Under the pieces are notes generated by a model, which saw only the letters and a program-made list of their open reading frames with translations, was not told the origin of the DNA and did not search any database. From contig WAJW01000025.1 in the NCBI GenBank assembly GCA_015523685.1, positions 1 to 5,296 of the forward strand: a stretch of 5,296 nt of DNA, read 5' to 3'. The position numbers and the translations under genes are program-made. Shown piece by piece: positions 5,147-5,296 of this stretch (within the stretch, counting starts at the first letter, position 1; each line of letters begins with the position of its first letter). This stretch comes from Archaeoglobaceae archaeon. GTDB taxonomy: Archaea; Halobacteriota; Archaeoglobi; Archaeoglobales; JdFR-42.

Positions 5147-5225
5147 ACTGCAAGAAGAGAAGCAAAGGTTGATTGAATTTCACCCATCAATATGTTTAAA
5201 AATCGATAAAAACATTCCAGTATCA
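5008..5225 (+). repeat. 12-bp direct repeat pair enclosing 194 bp
   Basis: ATTCCAGTATCA occurs at 5008-5019 and again at 5214-5225. Within a region this small a perfect 12-mer repeat is unlikely by chance. It could be a target-site duplication around a small insertion or deletion remnant, or two copies of a binding site. No clear terminal inverted repeats were found immediately inside the copies. The left copy falls inside the possible remnant at 4995-5146. Confidence 0.35.
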
Positions 5226-5226
5226 G

Positions 5227-5296
5227 TTATTCTGGTATAAAGTTTATTGATGCCTTTCTGTCCCTTAACTCAATCACAGGCCAGTGATCCGTGATC
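5227..5296 (-). CDS. Possible C-terminal end of a gene entering from the right edge
   Basis: On the minus strand one frame is open from the window edge to a TAA at 5227-5229, giving ITDHWPVIELRDRKASINF followed by three residues. The other two minus frames stop within a few codons of the edge. Codons are AGG, AGA and ATA rich as in the neighbouring genes. Twenty-two open codons can arise by chance, so this is only a hint of a real gene tail; no family is recognised. Confidence 0.25.
   Translation of the reverse strand, partial: ITDHWPVIELRDRKASINFIPE

Larger units (their letters stand above)
4521..5226. other. About 700 bp without a confident gene
   Basis: No frame on either strand gives a protein I recognise, and the longer open frames here have no ribosome site and implausible composition. 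Short protein-like pieces do occur. On the plus strand a frame is open from 4607 to a stop at 4789 without a usable early start (first ATG 4706, MKNEELMKDAVNKLYFLL...), and the same frame contains a 27-codon piece from ATG 4811 to TAA 4894. On the minus strand two adjoining frames at 4995-5146 give a joined protein-like sequence. A 50-codon minus-strand reading from an ATG at 5187 to TGA at 5035 overlaps the latter and uses rarer CGN arginine codons, so I do not call it. The stretch looks like decayed genes or remnant mobile DNA, with a TATA-like box (TTTATATA, 4586-4593) and small hairpins that could belong to a non-coding RNA. Confidence 0.6.

Overview
This window looks like a piece of a euryarchaeal chromosome, most likely from the Archaeoglobales (Archaeoglobus, Geoglobus or Ferroglobus type). 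The grounds are an aldehyde ferredoxin oxidoreductase, an archaeal DhnA-type aldolase resembling the aroA' enzyme, a 319-nt archaeal-type SRP (7S) RNA with a helix 1 that closes the molecule, a tRNA-Ser without encoded CCA, TATA boxes about 28 nt upstream of start codons, and heavy use of AGA/AGG and ATA codons. The genus is an inference from gene content and style, not from a database match.

Layout. On the left, the minus strand carries an aldehyde ferredoxin oxidoreductase (AOR, 270-2129), followed 48 nt downstream by the N-terminal 73 codons of a class III PLP aminotransferase that runs off the window (1-221). A 115-nt divergent promoter region (2130-2244) separates AOR from a DhnA-family aldolase on the plus strand (2245-3039), probably the 2-amino-3,7-dideoxy-D-threo-hept-6-ulosonate synthase of the archaeal aromatic pathway. 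That gene converges on, and overlaps by 17 bp, a two-gene minus-strand operon: a small winged-helix regulator (3772-4017) followed through an ATGA overlap by a class III sirtuin (3023-3775).

Upstream of the regulator, only 51 nt away and divergent, begins the SRP RNA (4069-4387). A single near-symmetrical TATA element sits midway and could serve both directions. The SRP RNA is followed after 37 nt by tRNA-Ser(GCT) (4425-4507), which ends in an oligo-T tract. The remaining 790 bp (4508-5296) contains no confident gene. It has short protein-like fragments on both strands, a probable frameshifted remnant, a small hairpin cluster behind a TATA-like box, a 12-bp direct repeat enclosing 194 bp, and perhaps the tail of a gene entering from the right edge.

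How the parts relate. AOR and the aminotransferase could act in amino acid catabolism (transamination or racemisation and oxidation of the resulting aldehydes with ferredoxin), but the substrate cannot be read from the sequence. The sirtuin is probably a lysine deacylase with desuccinylase-type pocket residues, co-expressed with its own wHTH protein. The SRP RNA/tRNA-Ser pair is a housekeeping block. I see no CRISPR array, intact insertion sequence or obvious defence island. The most interesting signals are regulatory: the shared SRP/regulator promoter, the 9-bp dyad between AOR and the aldolase, and the repeated leaderless-promoter geometry.
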